Shown piece by piece: positions 28,603-36,393 of a stretch of DNA of 64,000 nt. The notes under the pieces are model-generated. The model was not told the origin of the DNA and ran no database searches. It saw only the letters and a program-made list of their open reading frames with translations. This stretch comes from Shewanella pneumatophori (GTDB taxonomy: Bacteria > Pseudomonadota > Gammaproteobacteria > Enterobacterales > Shewanellaceae): NCBI RefSeq assembly GCF_023283895.1, contig NZ_JAKILB010000013.1:1-64000 (forward strand), written 5' to 3'. The position numbers were made by a program, and so were the translations under genes. How positions within the stretch are numbered: the first letter of the stretch is position 1; each line of letters starts with the position of its first letter.

Positions 28603-28688
28603 GAGGTTGTGAGGCGAATAAATAACTGAAGCCCAATCACTTAGCAGGCTCTTATCGTGCGGCTAAGCAATGAACTTACCAAGCATAA

Positions 28689-28961
28689 TTAGTGCTTATT
28701 TGACTGTCTAATTTGCACTTTAGGTGAGTAATCCACCTCGCCATTAGCTTCAATTACCGCTAAGGATTCATTTTGTGTGATAAATGCAAGCGGGCTTGAG
28801 CTCAGTTGTCGAACAAAAAGTAATTGATAACCAAATTTGTGCAGATCATAAAGAGTAATTTTTTGCTCCGCACTCATTAACTCCCAATGGCTATTATGAG
28901 ATCGTTGGCTTTGGCGCCTCTCTCCAGTTTGCAATGCCGTTAGCATACTCGCCTCGTTCAT
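28689..28961 (-). CDS. Small conserved-looking hypothetical protein
   Basis: A 90-aa reading frame with no family I recognise. The central LMSAEQKITLYDLHKFGYQLLFVRQL-SSPLAFITQNESLAVIEANGEVDYSP looks like an ordered alpha/beta protein rather than random translation. It is convergent with elaA and divergent from the radical SAM gene 157 bp away. No signal peptide or membrane segment is seen. Confidence 0.6.
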   Translation of the reverse strand: MNEASMLTALQTGERRQSQRSHNSHWELMSAEQKITLYDLHKFGYQLLFVRQLSSSPLAFITQNESLAVIEANGEVDYSPKVQIRQSNKH

Positions 28962-29118
28962 GAAAAAGTGGTTTGTGTTACTAGTTTTAGTTTACGTTAT
29001 AAACACGCAATCGGTTTAATCTATGCAGCTTTTATGACAATTAATATGTAGCTGTTTATTTTACAGATGAAAAATGTTCAACTTCTGCATCGATAAAATG
29101 CTGTTGAAATAGGAGAGA

Positions 29119-30006
29119 GTGTTGCTGAACTATATTGAGCCTGTGTTTAGGCCACCATCAGAATGGAAGTCTCTTATACTGCAGGTCACCAATGGTTGTA
29201 GCTGGAATCAGTGCAGCTTTTGTGACATGTATACTCAGCCGCAGAAACGTTTTCGGGCGCAAAAGACCGACAAAATAGAACAAGACCTAATTGCTGTTGC
29301 GGGGTCTCGCGCTCATATTAGCCGAGTATTCCTAGCCGACGGCGATGCCATGACCTTGCCATTCGCCCGTCTAGAAGCCATTTGTTTAATGATAAAACAG
29401 TATCTGCCAAACGTAACCAGAATTAGTAGTTATTGCCTGCCACGCAATATTAATAATAAAACCCCTGAGCAGCTTCAACGTCTTAAAGAGCTTGGACTCA
29501 GCCTACTTTATATCGGTTGTGAAAGCGGCGACGATGAGGTGTTAGCCCGCATTAAAAAGGGCGAAACATTTGCATCATCACTGGCAGCCTTGCAGAAAAT
29601 TAAAGCGGCGGGGATCAAAGCTTCGGTGATGATATTAAACGGTTTAGGCGGAGTAGAATTATCCAAGCAACATGCCGAGAACTCTGCCAAATTAATGAAT
29701 GCAGCCCAGCCAGAATACTTGTCGACCTTAGTGGTCACTTTACCTTTAGGCAATGAGCGTATGGACGCCGCCTTTGACGGTCATTTTCAGTTACCGAATC
29801 AAGCGCAGTTATTTACTGAGATGCATACTTTACTGACTCATCTAGAGCTTGATAAAACCGTGTTTCGCTCAGATCACGCCTCAAACTATTTGGTGCTAAA
29901 AGGCATACTCGGTAAAGATAAAGCTGCACTTGTTGCGCAAGTCGAAGCCGCGATGACAACCCCAGAGCGTATTGTATTACGTCAAGAGTGGCAGCGGGGG
30001 CTGTAG
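29119..30006 (+). CDS. Radical SAM protein
   Basis: The 295-aa protein has a cysteine motif GCSWNQCSFCDMY, spaced CX4CX2C as in one family of radical SAM proteins of unknown function, instead of the usual CX3CX2C. LADGDAMTLP and YIGCESGDDEVL match the SAM-binding region, and SVMILNGLGG is a further conserved element. Substrate is unknown. The start is a GTG at 29119, or a TTG at 29122, after AGGAGAG. A bidirectional terminator follows. Confidence 0.87.
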   Translation: MLLNYIEPVFRPPSEWKSLILQVTNGCSWNQCSFCDMYTQPQKRFRAQKTDKIEQDLIAVAGSRAHISRVFLADGDAMTLPFARLEAICLMIKQYLPNVTRISSYCLPRNINNKTPEQLQRLKELGLSLLYIGCESGDDEVLARIKKGETFASSLAALQKIKAAGIKASVMILNGLGGVELSKQHAENSAKLMNAAQPEYLSTLVVTLPLGNERMDAAFDGHFQLPNQAQLFTEMHTLLTHLELDKTVFRSDHASNYLVLKGILGKDKAALVAQVEAAMTTPERIVLRQEWQRGL

Positions 30007-30013
30007 TGAATTA

Positions 30014-30047
30014 ACAAAAAGAGCAGCTATAGCTGCTCTTTTTGTTT
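30014..30047. terminator. Bidirectional terminator
   Basis: Perfect 15-bp arms ACAAAAAGAGCAGCT / AGCTGCTCTTTTTGT with a 2-nt loop serve the convergent radical SAM and MscS genes. Confidence 0.92.
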
Positions 30048-30063
30048 TATGCGGTAAATGAGT

Positions 30064-30903
30064 TTATAGGTGCTCTTGGATTTGGACCTGTTTAACAGGG
30101 CAAGGGATCTCTATATTCGCCGTTTTTAATGCTTTAAAAAGTGCTGCATTGGTTTGATACTTATCTTGGAAGTAGCTTTCAGTGGGCACCCAATAGCGAA
30201 TACCGATCTCAATACCAATACTATTAAAATCATTAATACCGACTTGGGCTTTGTCGCCCTCAAATACTCTTGGACTATCGGCGAGCACTTTAGCTAGCAT
30301 GGCGACGACTTCTTCAGTATTCGCTTGGTAACTGATATTAAACTTAGTCTCAACTAACTTGTTGGCAAAAGAGTTATGTAAGATCTCACCAACAATATGC
30401 TTGTTTGGAATGTTGATCTCTTCGCCTTCTTCGTTAGTTAATACAGTCATACCTAAGTGAATATCTTTAACTAGCCCACCTACGCCTTTAATCTCGATAG
30501 TATTACCGACGATAAAGGGCCTAGTCACAATAATAGTGATCCCCGCGGCGTAATTAGCCAGCATGCCTTGTAGGGCTAAACCAGCACCTAATGATGCGGC
30601 ACCAATTGCAGCAACCATAGGGGTGACGCTAATACCTAATTTACCTAGGGCAATGATCCCGACCATCACGATAATGAGTATACGAACAAAGTTGCTGGTG
30701 AAGTTACTCAGAGTGATATCTATTTCATGTTTTTCAAAAATGCGAGTAACAAGGTTGGCCACCTTAGATGCTATCCACAGGCCAATTAAGAAGATAATGA
30801 TGGCACCAAGAATACTAAAACTATACTGCACTAAAAACTCAGTTATAGCGGTATAGGCATTCTGTAACTGCGCTATTTCTTGGTCTAATCCTTGCTCTTC
30901 CAT
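30064..30903 (-). CDS. Small-conductance mechanosensitive channel (MscS family)
   Basis: The 279-aa size fits E. coli MscS (286). Three N-terminal membrane helices are visible. The pore helix is glycine/alanine-rich (AAIGAASLGAGLALQGMLANYAAGI), followed by the beta domain (RPFIVGNTIEIKGVGGLVKDIHLGMTVL). The C-terminal cage domain ends near PCPVKQVQIQE. The channel releases solutes under hypo-osmotic shock. It is monocistronic. Confidence 0.95.
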   Translation of the reverse strand: MEEQGLDQEIAQLQNAYTAITEFLVQYSFSILGAIIIFLIGLWIASKVANLVTRIFEKHEIDITLSNFTSNFVRILIIVMVGIIALGKLGISVTPMVAAIGAASLGAGLALQGMLANYAAGITIIVTRPFIVGNTIEIKGVGGLVKDIHLGMTVLTNEEGEEINIPNKHIVGEILHNSFANKLVETKFNISYQANTEEVVAMLAKVLADSPRVFEGDKAQVGINDFNSIGIEIGIRYWVPTESYFQDKYQTNAALFKALKTANIEIPCPVKQVQIQEHL

Positions 30904-31115
30904 TTTTGTATCCCTTATGACAACGTCTGCTAATTAGATTACTGAATAAACAGGATTTTGTAACTTAGAATTTATATATGTATAGCGGAAGACTTGATTC
31001 ATTAATGACTGAAAAACCTTTGCGTGAAGAGGATCAAGCTTTGCCGCGAAGTTTACTGTAGCTATATCAATAATAGGTTATTCTTTCTGCTAATTCTAAT
31101 TTGTCGAGTCCAATT

Positions 31116-31574
31116 ATGAGAGCACTTATTTTCGCTTTATGTAGCCTGTTTACCACATCTGTTCTGGCTAATACTTATCAGGTTGGCGACCAAATCACTG
31201 ATATCAATTTACAAGATCAGCACGAAGCGGTTTACAACGTTGATAGCAGCACCACTAAAGTGCTTTTTAGCCGCAGTATGGATGGCGGAACCTTGATTCA
31301 AGAAGCGCTAGAGGCTGAACCTGAATTAGTTAGCGACACTGGACTGATTTATGTGGCTGATATTAGCGGCATGCCGTCTTTGATTGCGCGCTTTGTTGCA
31401 TTACCTCAGTTTAAAAAGTTTCCTTACCGCGTCGCACTAGACAATGAAGGTGAGCAAACTAAGCCCCTGCCAGCAGAAAAAGATCAGGCGACTTTGATTG
31501 AGCTAAACAATAATCAAATTACCAAGATTACCTTCTTTGCCACGACAACAGATTTACTTGCTGCTTTGAAGTAG
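31116..31574 (+). CDS. Exported hypothetical protein, thioredoxin-like without cysteines
   Basis: The 152-aa product from the ATG at 31116 has a signal peptide (MRALIFALCSLFTTSVLA). The mature part starts NTYQVGDQITDINLQDQH, like peroxiredoxin or thioredoxin-fold proteins, and VLFSRSMDGGTLIQ replaces the active-site region without any CxxC. It is probably periplasmic. Function is unknown. A strong terminator follows. Confidence 0.7.
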   Translation: MRALIFALCSLFTTSVLANTYQVGDQITDINLQDQHEAVYNVDSSTTKVLFSRSMDGGTLIQEALEAEPELVSDTGLIYVADISGMPSLIARFVALPQFKKFPYRVALDNEGEQTKPLPAEKDQATLIELNNNQITKITFFATTTDLLAALK

Positions 31575-31589
31575 CAAACTACAACAGCT

Positions 31590-31616
31590 AAAAAGGGCGC
31601 TTAGCGCCCTTTTTTA
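31590..31616. terminator. Bidirectional terminator
   Basis: AAAAAGGGCGC / GCGCCCTTTTT with a TTA loop lies between the exported protein gene and the convergent DUF465 gene. Confidence 0.92.
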
Positions 31617-31634
31617 TTGCCTAAAATACGCAAC

Positions 31635-31850
31635 TTAACTGGAGTGACCTTTCAAAATATCGTAGATCTCTTCTTTCAGATGTAGCTTTTTCACTTTTAG
31701 TTCATGCACTTCAGAGGTGTAATCGCTAGCGTTACTCTTTTCCAGGTTTTTTATCTCCTCATCGAGTTCATTGTGCTTGTTAAACTTCTTTTGGAAGTGT
31801 GCGTCAGATGTTTTTAATTGGCTGATAAGTTCTCTGTACTCTGGAAACAT
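31635..31850 (-). CDS. DUF465 (YdcH-like) small coiled-coil protein
   Basis: The 71-aa, highly charged helical protein has the DUF465 layout: MFPEYRELISQLK, DAHFQKKFNKHNELDEEI, and a second helix ending LKVKKLHLKEEIYDIL. Function of the family is not established. It is monocistronic with a terminator downstream. Confidence 0.85.
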   Translation of the reverse strand: MFPEYRELISQLKTSDAHFQKKFNKHNELDEEIKNLEKSNASDYTSEVHELKVKKLHLKEEIYDILKGHSS

Positions 31851-32334
31851 GCAGGCGTCCTTTTGGCTGTTTTAGTGCGGATTAATCATTTACTTCACTT
31901 TTAAACTAGCGCGATTATTGACCGTTAAATGTGATGTTGATCGAATAATGAGCGATTGAATTGTTAACTTTATAAATGCGGATTTATCAGCGTTTATTAA
32001 GGTGAAAAATATGCCAGGTAAGCAGGTAAAACACAGCAAATAGGGAGCGCAATTTCTGAGGCTTTAAGTTAGCTAAGTTATTGCTAATATTATATATAAT
32101 TATTATCGAAATACTTTGTATTTAGCTTGGTAAAGACGGGCGCTTTAAGCTGGCAGTATCAGTTGAAGCTGCTATATTTTAGCTCTGCTGATTTGATGTG
32201 TTGGTAACTAGATTACGACATTTCATTGACTCTTGGCTGGAAAAGTGTGATCTAGTTAACCTTTTATGGGTGGCGACTAGGTTAAAGTCGCATTAATCCG
32301 ATTATTAATATCAAAAATGAAAGGGGTTTTCACG
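31851..32334. promoter_or_regulatory. Promoter region of udp with a candidate CRP site
   Basis: About 480 bp with no gene. AAGTGTGATCTAGTTAAC (about 32243-32260) has a perfect TGTGA half-site and a degenerate second half, resembling a CRP site. The E. coli udp gene is controlled by CRP and CytR, so this is a reasonable but unproven candidate. Confidence 0.35.
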
Positions 32335-33093
32335 ATGTCTGATGTATTTCATTTAGGCTTAACTAAAGAGATGTTAGATGGTGCTAGCTTAGCGATCGTG
32401 CCAGGTGATCCTGAACGTGTTAAGCGTATTGCCGAGTTAATGGAAAATGCGACCTTTTTAGCAAGTCACCGTGAATATACCAGTTATTTGGCTTATATCG
32501 ACGGCAAACCCGTAGTAGTGTGTTCAACTGGTATTGGTGGCCCATCAACCTCTATTGCAATTGAAGAACTCGCTCAGCTTGGTGTGCGTACTTTCTTGCG
32601 TGTTGGCACAACTGGGGCAATTCAACCACATGTGAATGTGGGTGATGTTATTGTGACTCAAGCTTCTGTGCGTTTAGATGGCGCGAGCTTACATTTTGCG
32701 CCAATGGAATACCCTGCGGTTGCTAACTTTGATTGTACTACTGCTATGGTTGCAGCAAGTCGTGAAGCTGGCCTTGAGCCTCACATTGGTATTACTGCAT
32801 CGTCAGATACCTTCTACCCAGGCCAAGAGCGTTATGACACTGTATCTGGCCGCGTAACTCGTCAGTTCAAAGGTTCAATGCAAGAGTGGCAAGACTTAGG
32901 CGTGCTTAACTACGAGATGGAATCATCAACGCTATTTACCATGTGTGCTTCACAAGGTTGGCGTGCTGCATGTGTTGCGGGCGTAATTGTAAACCGCACA
33001 CAGCAAGAGATCCCTGATGAAGCTACCATGAAGAAAACCGAAGTGAGTGCGGTTTCTATTGTGGTTGCAGCAGCCAAGAAACTATTGGCTTAA
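32335..33093 (+). CDS. udp: Uridine phosphorylase
   Basis: Udp cleaves uridine with phosphate to uracil and ribose-1-phosphate, a salvage or catabolic step. The 252-aa length matches E. coli (253). Motifs are MSDVFHLGLTKE at the start, VPGDPERVKRIA, STGIGGPSTSIAIEELAQLG, RVGTTGAIQ and NYEMESSTLFTMC. The ATG at 32335 was chosen by homology; an upstream ATG at 32317 would add six residues. A Tsx-like porin gene is its convergent neighbour, so the two may serve nucleoside uptake and use. Confidence 0.96.
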   Translation: MSDVFHLGLTKEMLDGASLAIVPGDPERVKRIAELMENATFLASHREYTSYLAYIDGKPVVVCSTGIGGPSTSIAIEELAQLGVRTFLRVGTTGAIQPHVNVGDVIVTQASVRLDGASLHFAPMEYPAVANFDCTTAMVAASREAGLEPHIGITASSDTFYPGQERYDTVSGRVTRQFKGSMQEWQDLGVLNYEMESSTLFTMCASQGWRAACVAGVIVNRTQQEIPDEATMKKTEVSAVSIVVAAAKKLLA

Positions 33094-33128
33094 CTTTGGG
33101 TTGAGCTTATTGTTTTAGTTTTACCCAC

Positions 33129-33155
33129 AAAAAAGGCGCTTTCAGCGCCTTTTTT
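33129..33155. terminator. Bidirectional terminator
   Basis: AAAAAAGGCGCT / AGCGCCTTTTTT perfect 12-bp arms with a 3-nt loop lie between convergent udp and the porin gene. Confidence 0.93.
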
Positions 33156-33178
33156 AATGCTCAATTGGTTGCTCAAAT

Positions 33179-33934
33179 TTAGAAATGATATTTAGCAATC
33201 ACAGAGTAAGTGTTTTGATCTATGCCATTAACACCATATTTGTTTTGCCAGTAATCATACTCGATACCAACAAACAGCTTATTCTTTTGGTGCTCACCTA
33301 ACACAACCGCGCCTAAGTCATACTTAAGCTGTGGGTTGAAATGGAAGTTGCTCTCGTAGGCCGCTTCGTCAGTGGCAAATACCCAATCGATGTAACCATC
33401 AAGTACTATATTGGAGTTGCCAACAGGAAAATCCATTCTAAACGACGGTGATAACTGCCAGCCATCACTGATGTTTTCGCTACCAGAAGCATGACGACGG
33501 TAAGTATTTAGCTGGAAGTAGCTGAAATAAGGCACGTTAATATCCATACCAATACCGTATAAAAAGCTCTTAACTGGGCCTTCGCCTTCTTCTAAAGCTA
33601 GCGCTAGTGATAAGTCAGTTACAGGGCCAAAGCCAATTTGCTTACCTAAAATCTTGCCAGCACTTAAGCGGGTCGAGATTTCGCCGTAGGTAGTATCGTC
33701 TTTGCCGCCATTTTCTCCATTAAAAAATATAACATCCTGGAAAGCGAACCAGTCGCCATATTTCCAGTCACCAGCTGTTTCAAACGTCAGCGTGGTTTGC
33801 TTGTCAGAAGGAGCTAAATCGTAATTCTCACCATGTAGAGCGGTAACACTAACGTCCCACCAATTAACCAAGTTATCGGCCATTGCTGCAGGGCTAGCGA
33901 GTAAAGCTAGACATAGAAGTTTGTTGTTCATCAT
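33179..33934 (-). CDS. Tsx-like nucleoside-specific outer-membrane channel
   Basis: The 251-aa protein has a signal peptide ending PAAMA, then DNLVNWWDVSVTALHGENYD, characteristic of the Tsx/OmpK family. Alternating beta-strand patterns continue to a terminal aromatic residue (VIAKYHF), as expected of an outer-membrane barrel. The convergent udp gene supports nucleoside transport. Tsx proteins also serve as phage and colicin receptors in other bacteria. Confidence 0.88.
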   Translation of the reverse strand: MMNNKLLCLALLASPAAMADNLVNWWDVSVTALHGENYDLAPSDKQTTLTFETAGDWKYGDWFAFQDVIFFNGENGGKDDTTYGEISTRLSAGKILGKQIGFGPVTDLSLALALEEGEGPVKSFLYGIGMDINVPYFSYFQLNTYRRHASGSENISDGWQLSPSFRMDFPVGNSNIVLDGYIDWVFATDEAAYESNFHFNPQLKYDLGAVVLGEHQKNKLFVGIEYDYWQNKYGVNGIDQNTYSVIAKYHF

Positions 33935-34323
33935 AACGCCTTTGTTTTTATTGAGGTCGAAGATCTAGGTATATAAACCCTTGCTAAAGCATGGGTTTTA
34001 TTCGCGGGGAATATAGGCGTTTTGCTGACAATGTTCAAAGATTTTGTGAGTGTTTTTTCTCTGCTCTAGTCAATATGGATTTAACTTGTTGAAATAATGG
34101 GGTTTACATATTTATGTTTGCTTGGCCATTATCCCTTTTAGCAAACGTTGTTAATCGCTATTAGCGACTTTTACTCCTGATAATGGCCATGTTAGTGTGG
34201 GCGCAGTAAACCTGTTGGATGGTTTTTGTTACAGCCTGGAGTGGATAATGTTGACATAATATGTCGTATTGTTCAGCCACAACTGATATAGTCGTTGTAG
34301 ATTTTCCATTTTCAGGGGGAAAT
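33935..34323. other. Divergent promoter region, Tsx-like gene and nfeD operon
   Basis: About 390 bp, AT-rich, no gene supported. A reading upstream of the NfeD start (from 34261) lacks family similarity. AGGGGG at 34314 is the NfeD ribosome site. Confidence 0.5.
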
Positions 34324-34809
34324 ATGGAGTTTTCAAATCCCATTCTAATTTGGGCATGCATAGGTATCTTACTTATGCTGGCTGAAATCATTTTACCCGG
34401 CGGTATAGTGATCTTTTTAGGTGCGGCTTGCTTAATCGTTGCTGGCGCTTTGACTATAGGTTTAGTTGAAGGAGTAACTCAAAGTTTAACGCTTTGGTTT
34501 ATTGCATCTATGGTTCTTCTACTGGCGTTTCGTCAGGTCACACAAAAGTTAGTCGGCGGCGATGCCCATGTCGATAACACAGATGAAGAGTTAGATATTT
34601 ACAATCAACTCGCCATCGTCAAACAAACTATAGGTCCAGCGCAACAGTTGGGACGTATTGAATTTCAAGGCAGTGAATGGCCCGCTTTAGGAGATGGTAG
34701 CGAGATTGCTGCTGGCGCTCAGGTGAGGATTATTTGCCGCGACAACATCGCCTTAGTGGTCGAGCCGATTGCGGCTGATAGTGAGCACTTTTCGCCTAAA
34801 AATCATTGA
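34324..34809 (+). CDS. NfeD-family membrane protein
   Basis: The 161-aa protein has hydrophobic helices (IWACIGILLMLAEIILPGGIVIFLGAACLIVAGA and LWFIASMVLLLAF) and a soluble OB-fold domain with GRIEFQGSEWPALGDG and AGAQVRI. NfeD proteins work with the SPFH/stomatin protein encoded next to them in membrane microdomains. The partner here, 23 bp downstream, is cut by the mobile island. ATG 34324 is placed just after AGGGGGAAAT. Confidence 0.9.
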   Translation: MEFSNPILIWACIGILLMLAEIILPGGIVIFLGAACLIVAGALTIGLVEGVTQSLTLWFIASMVLLLAFRQVTQKLVGGDAHVDNTDEELDIYNQLAIVKQTIGPAQQLGRIEFQGSEWPALGDGSEIAAGAQVRIICRDNIALVVEPIAADSEHFSPKNH

Positions 34810-34832
34810 TTTAAAAAGGAAGGAATCTATTT

Positions 34833-35138
34833 ATGTTCGGAATTACACTGTTTGTTCTGTTTGTGTTTTTTATTCTCTACAAATTACTGCTGATTGTGCC
34901 TATGCGTGAGGTCAATGTTATCGAACGTTTAGGTAAGTTTCGTACTGTGCTACAACCGGGTTTTCATTTTCTAATCCCGTTTTTTGACCGCGTAGCATAC
35001 AAGCATGAAATCCGTGAACAAGTCCTTGATGTACCGCCACAAAGCTGTATCTCAAAAGATAACACTCAGCTAGAAGTTGACGGTCTAGTCTACCTAAAGG
35101 TGATGGATGGCAAGCTTGCAAGTTACGGTATTTTATAG
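34833..35138 (+). pseudogene. SPFH/stomatin gene, 5' fragment interrupted by the island
   Basis: The first 100 codons of a stomatin-like (QmcA-type) protein contain an N-terminal membrane helix (FGITLFVLFVFFILYKLLLIVPM), VIERLGKF and VDGLVYLKVMDGKLASYG. The host reading ends at GGTATT (35127-35132), and the next codons, TTA TAG, belong to the island end and stop translation. The 3' part resumes at 55076 in the same frame. If expressed, the fragment would lack the coiled coil and half of the SPFH domain. Confidence 0.95.
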
Positions 35139-35160
35139 TCCGTTATGTTTCTACCCTTGC
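35133..35160 (+). repeat. Left terminal inverted repeat of the island
   Basis: TTATAGTCCGTTATGTTT at the left end pairs with TTATAGCCCTTAATTTTT, the reverse complement of 55052-55069, with about 14 of 18 positions shared. The host gene flank GGTATT lies directly outside. Confidence 0.7.
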
Positions 35161-35191
35161 TTTTTTCTCTGGCATATATATAGTTAGTATA

Positions 35192-36388
35192 TTGTTCGGC
35201 AAATGTTGCAGGCTTGTGTTGCACTCTCGATACTTACTCAAAAATTTCAAATACGGTTCTACTCTACAAAACATCGAAATGATATTTGATTGTGATAGAG
35301 AGCCGCATCACCCTTCTTGCTTTTATTTATTTAATTTAAAGTGTGTAAGACATGCGGCGGACAACACTTGCGCATCACAGTGCAATCAAATTAAACAGTT
35401 TTTGGATTTTCTCGAACAACTTGAAATAGGCTTAGAGCATGTTAGTACCGAGGTTGTTCAAAAATATCTATTTGGCTATCTTTTTAAAAAGAAAAAACTG
35501 CAAGCCAGCACAATTAAAATACACTCCACAACTCTTTTCTCCTTTTTTAAGTTTTGCTTTGAGCGCTGCTTTATCAGCGAGCGCGTTATTTATTTCAGTG
35601 TTTTCACTGATGAGTATGTTGAGAGCCAGCAGACTTACGCCGAGTTAGCGCTCGAAATTAAAGATCTTTACATGACCAACTCCGACATAAAATTGCTTTG
35701 CGAACATGTAAGCGGCAATTCCGACTTCATACGCAAGCGCAACAGACTTGCGATGATGTTCGGCTATTACGCTGGCCTTCGCACCAGTGATGTCGCATCT
35801 AACCCGCTATTAACTGTTGCTTACTTCAAAAGATGCATCCCTAATGTGCTTGAAGGAGGAGAGTTGCCTATATCGCTGGACATATCTTATATAAATAAAA
35901 AATCATCTAAAAAAGTGTCTCTCAACATTGAGTTTGCTCTCATTTCTGCAATCCATGACTTCATATACGATGCTAACATCCAAGATAAGTTGACTAGCAA
36001 CACTCCACTCATTTGCCAAGAAAATGGCTCAGCACTAAACGATGACCGATTTGCTTCACGCAAGTTCTCCGAAGCGGTTGAAAATTTGATTGCTGCCGGA
36101 AATATCAATAACTCCGAGGTAAAAAAATGGCGAAAACGTCACTTTCATATCTGCCGTAAATGCTTCGCTACAAACAAAGTTGTCTGGTGTCGGGAGCAAG
36201 GTTTACCACCTTCTATCATTGTCAGAGATTATCTCGGCCACGCTGATTTTGGAACTTCTATCAAGCACTATATATACGCCGATTGGCTGCTGAACCAGCA
36301 CAATAATAAAGAGTATTTAACTTTCCTAACTGCTGACGAAACGAGTCTAGGGCGCAAATTTATGAAGAAATCGGCAATAGAGATGTAA
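35192..36388 (+). CDS. Tyrosine recombinase 1 of the island
   Basis: The 398-aa protein has the complete catalytic set of a tyrosine recombinase: Arg197 in YYAGLRTSDV, a lysine in the beta-hairpin (NKKSSKKV), H319-x2-R322 in FHICRKCFA, His350 in YLGHADFG, and Tyr360. An N-terminal SAM-like core-binding domain precedes it. It likely cuts and rejoins the island ends. The first codon is uncertain: TTG 35192, or ATG 35279. Two further recombinase-type genes follow at 5 and 2 nt. By position it could correspond to the first recombinase of a Tn554-like or gamma-mobile-trio element, not proven here. Confidence 0.9.
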   Translation: MFGKCCRLVLHSRYLLKNFKYGSTLQNIEMIFDCDREPHHPSCFYLFNLKCVRHAADNTCASQCNQIKQFLDFLEQLEIGLEHVSTEVVQKYLFGYLFKKKKLQASTIKIHSTTLFSFFKFCFERCFISERVIYFSVFTDEYVESQQTYAELALEIKDLYMTNSDIKLLCEHVSGNSDFIRKRNRLAMMFGYYAGLRTSDVASNPLLTVAYFKRCIPNVLEGGELPISLDISYINKKSSKKVSLNIEFALISAIHDFIYDANIQDKLTSNTPLICQENGSALNDDRFASRKFSEAVENLIAAGNINNSEVKKWRKRHFHICRKCFATNKVVWCREQGLPPSIIVRDYLGHADFGTSIKHYIYADWLLNQHNNKEYLTFLTADETSLGRKFMKKSAIEM

Positions 36389-36393
36389 AGAAT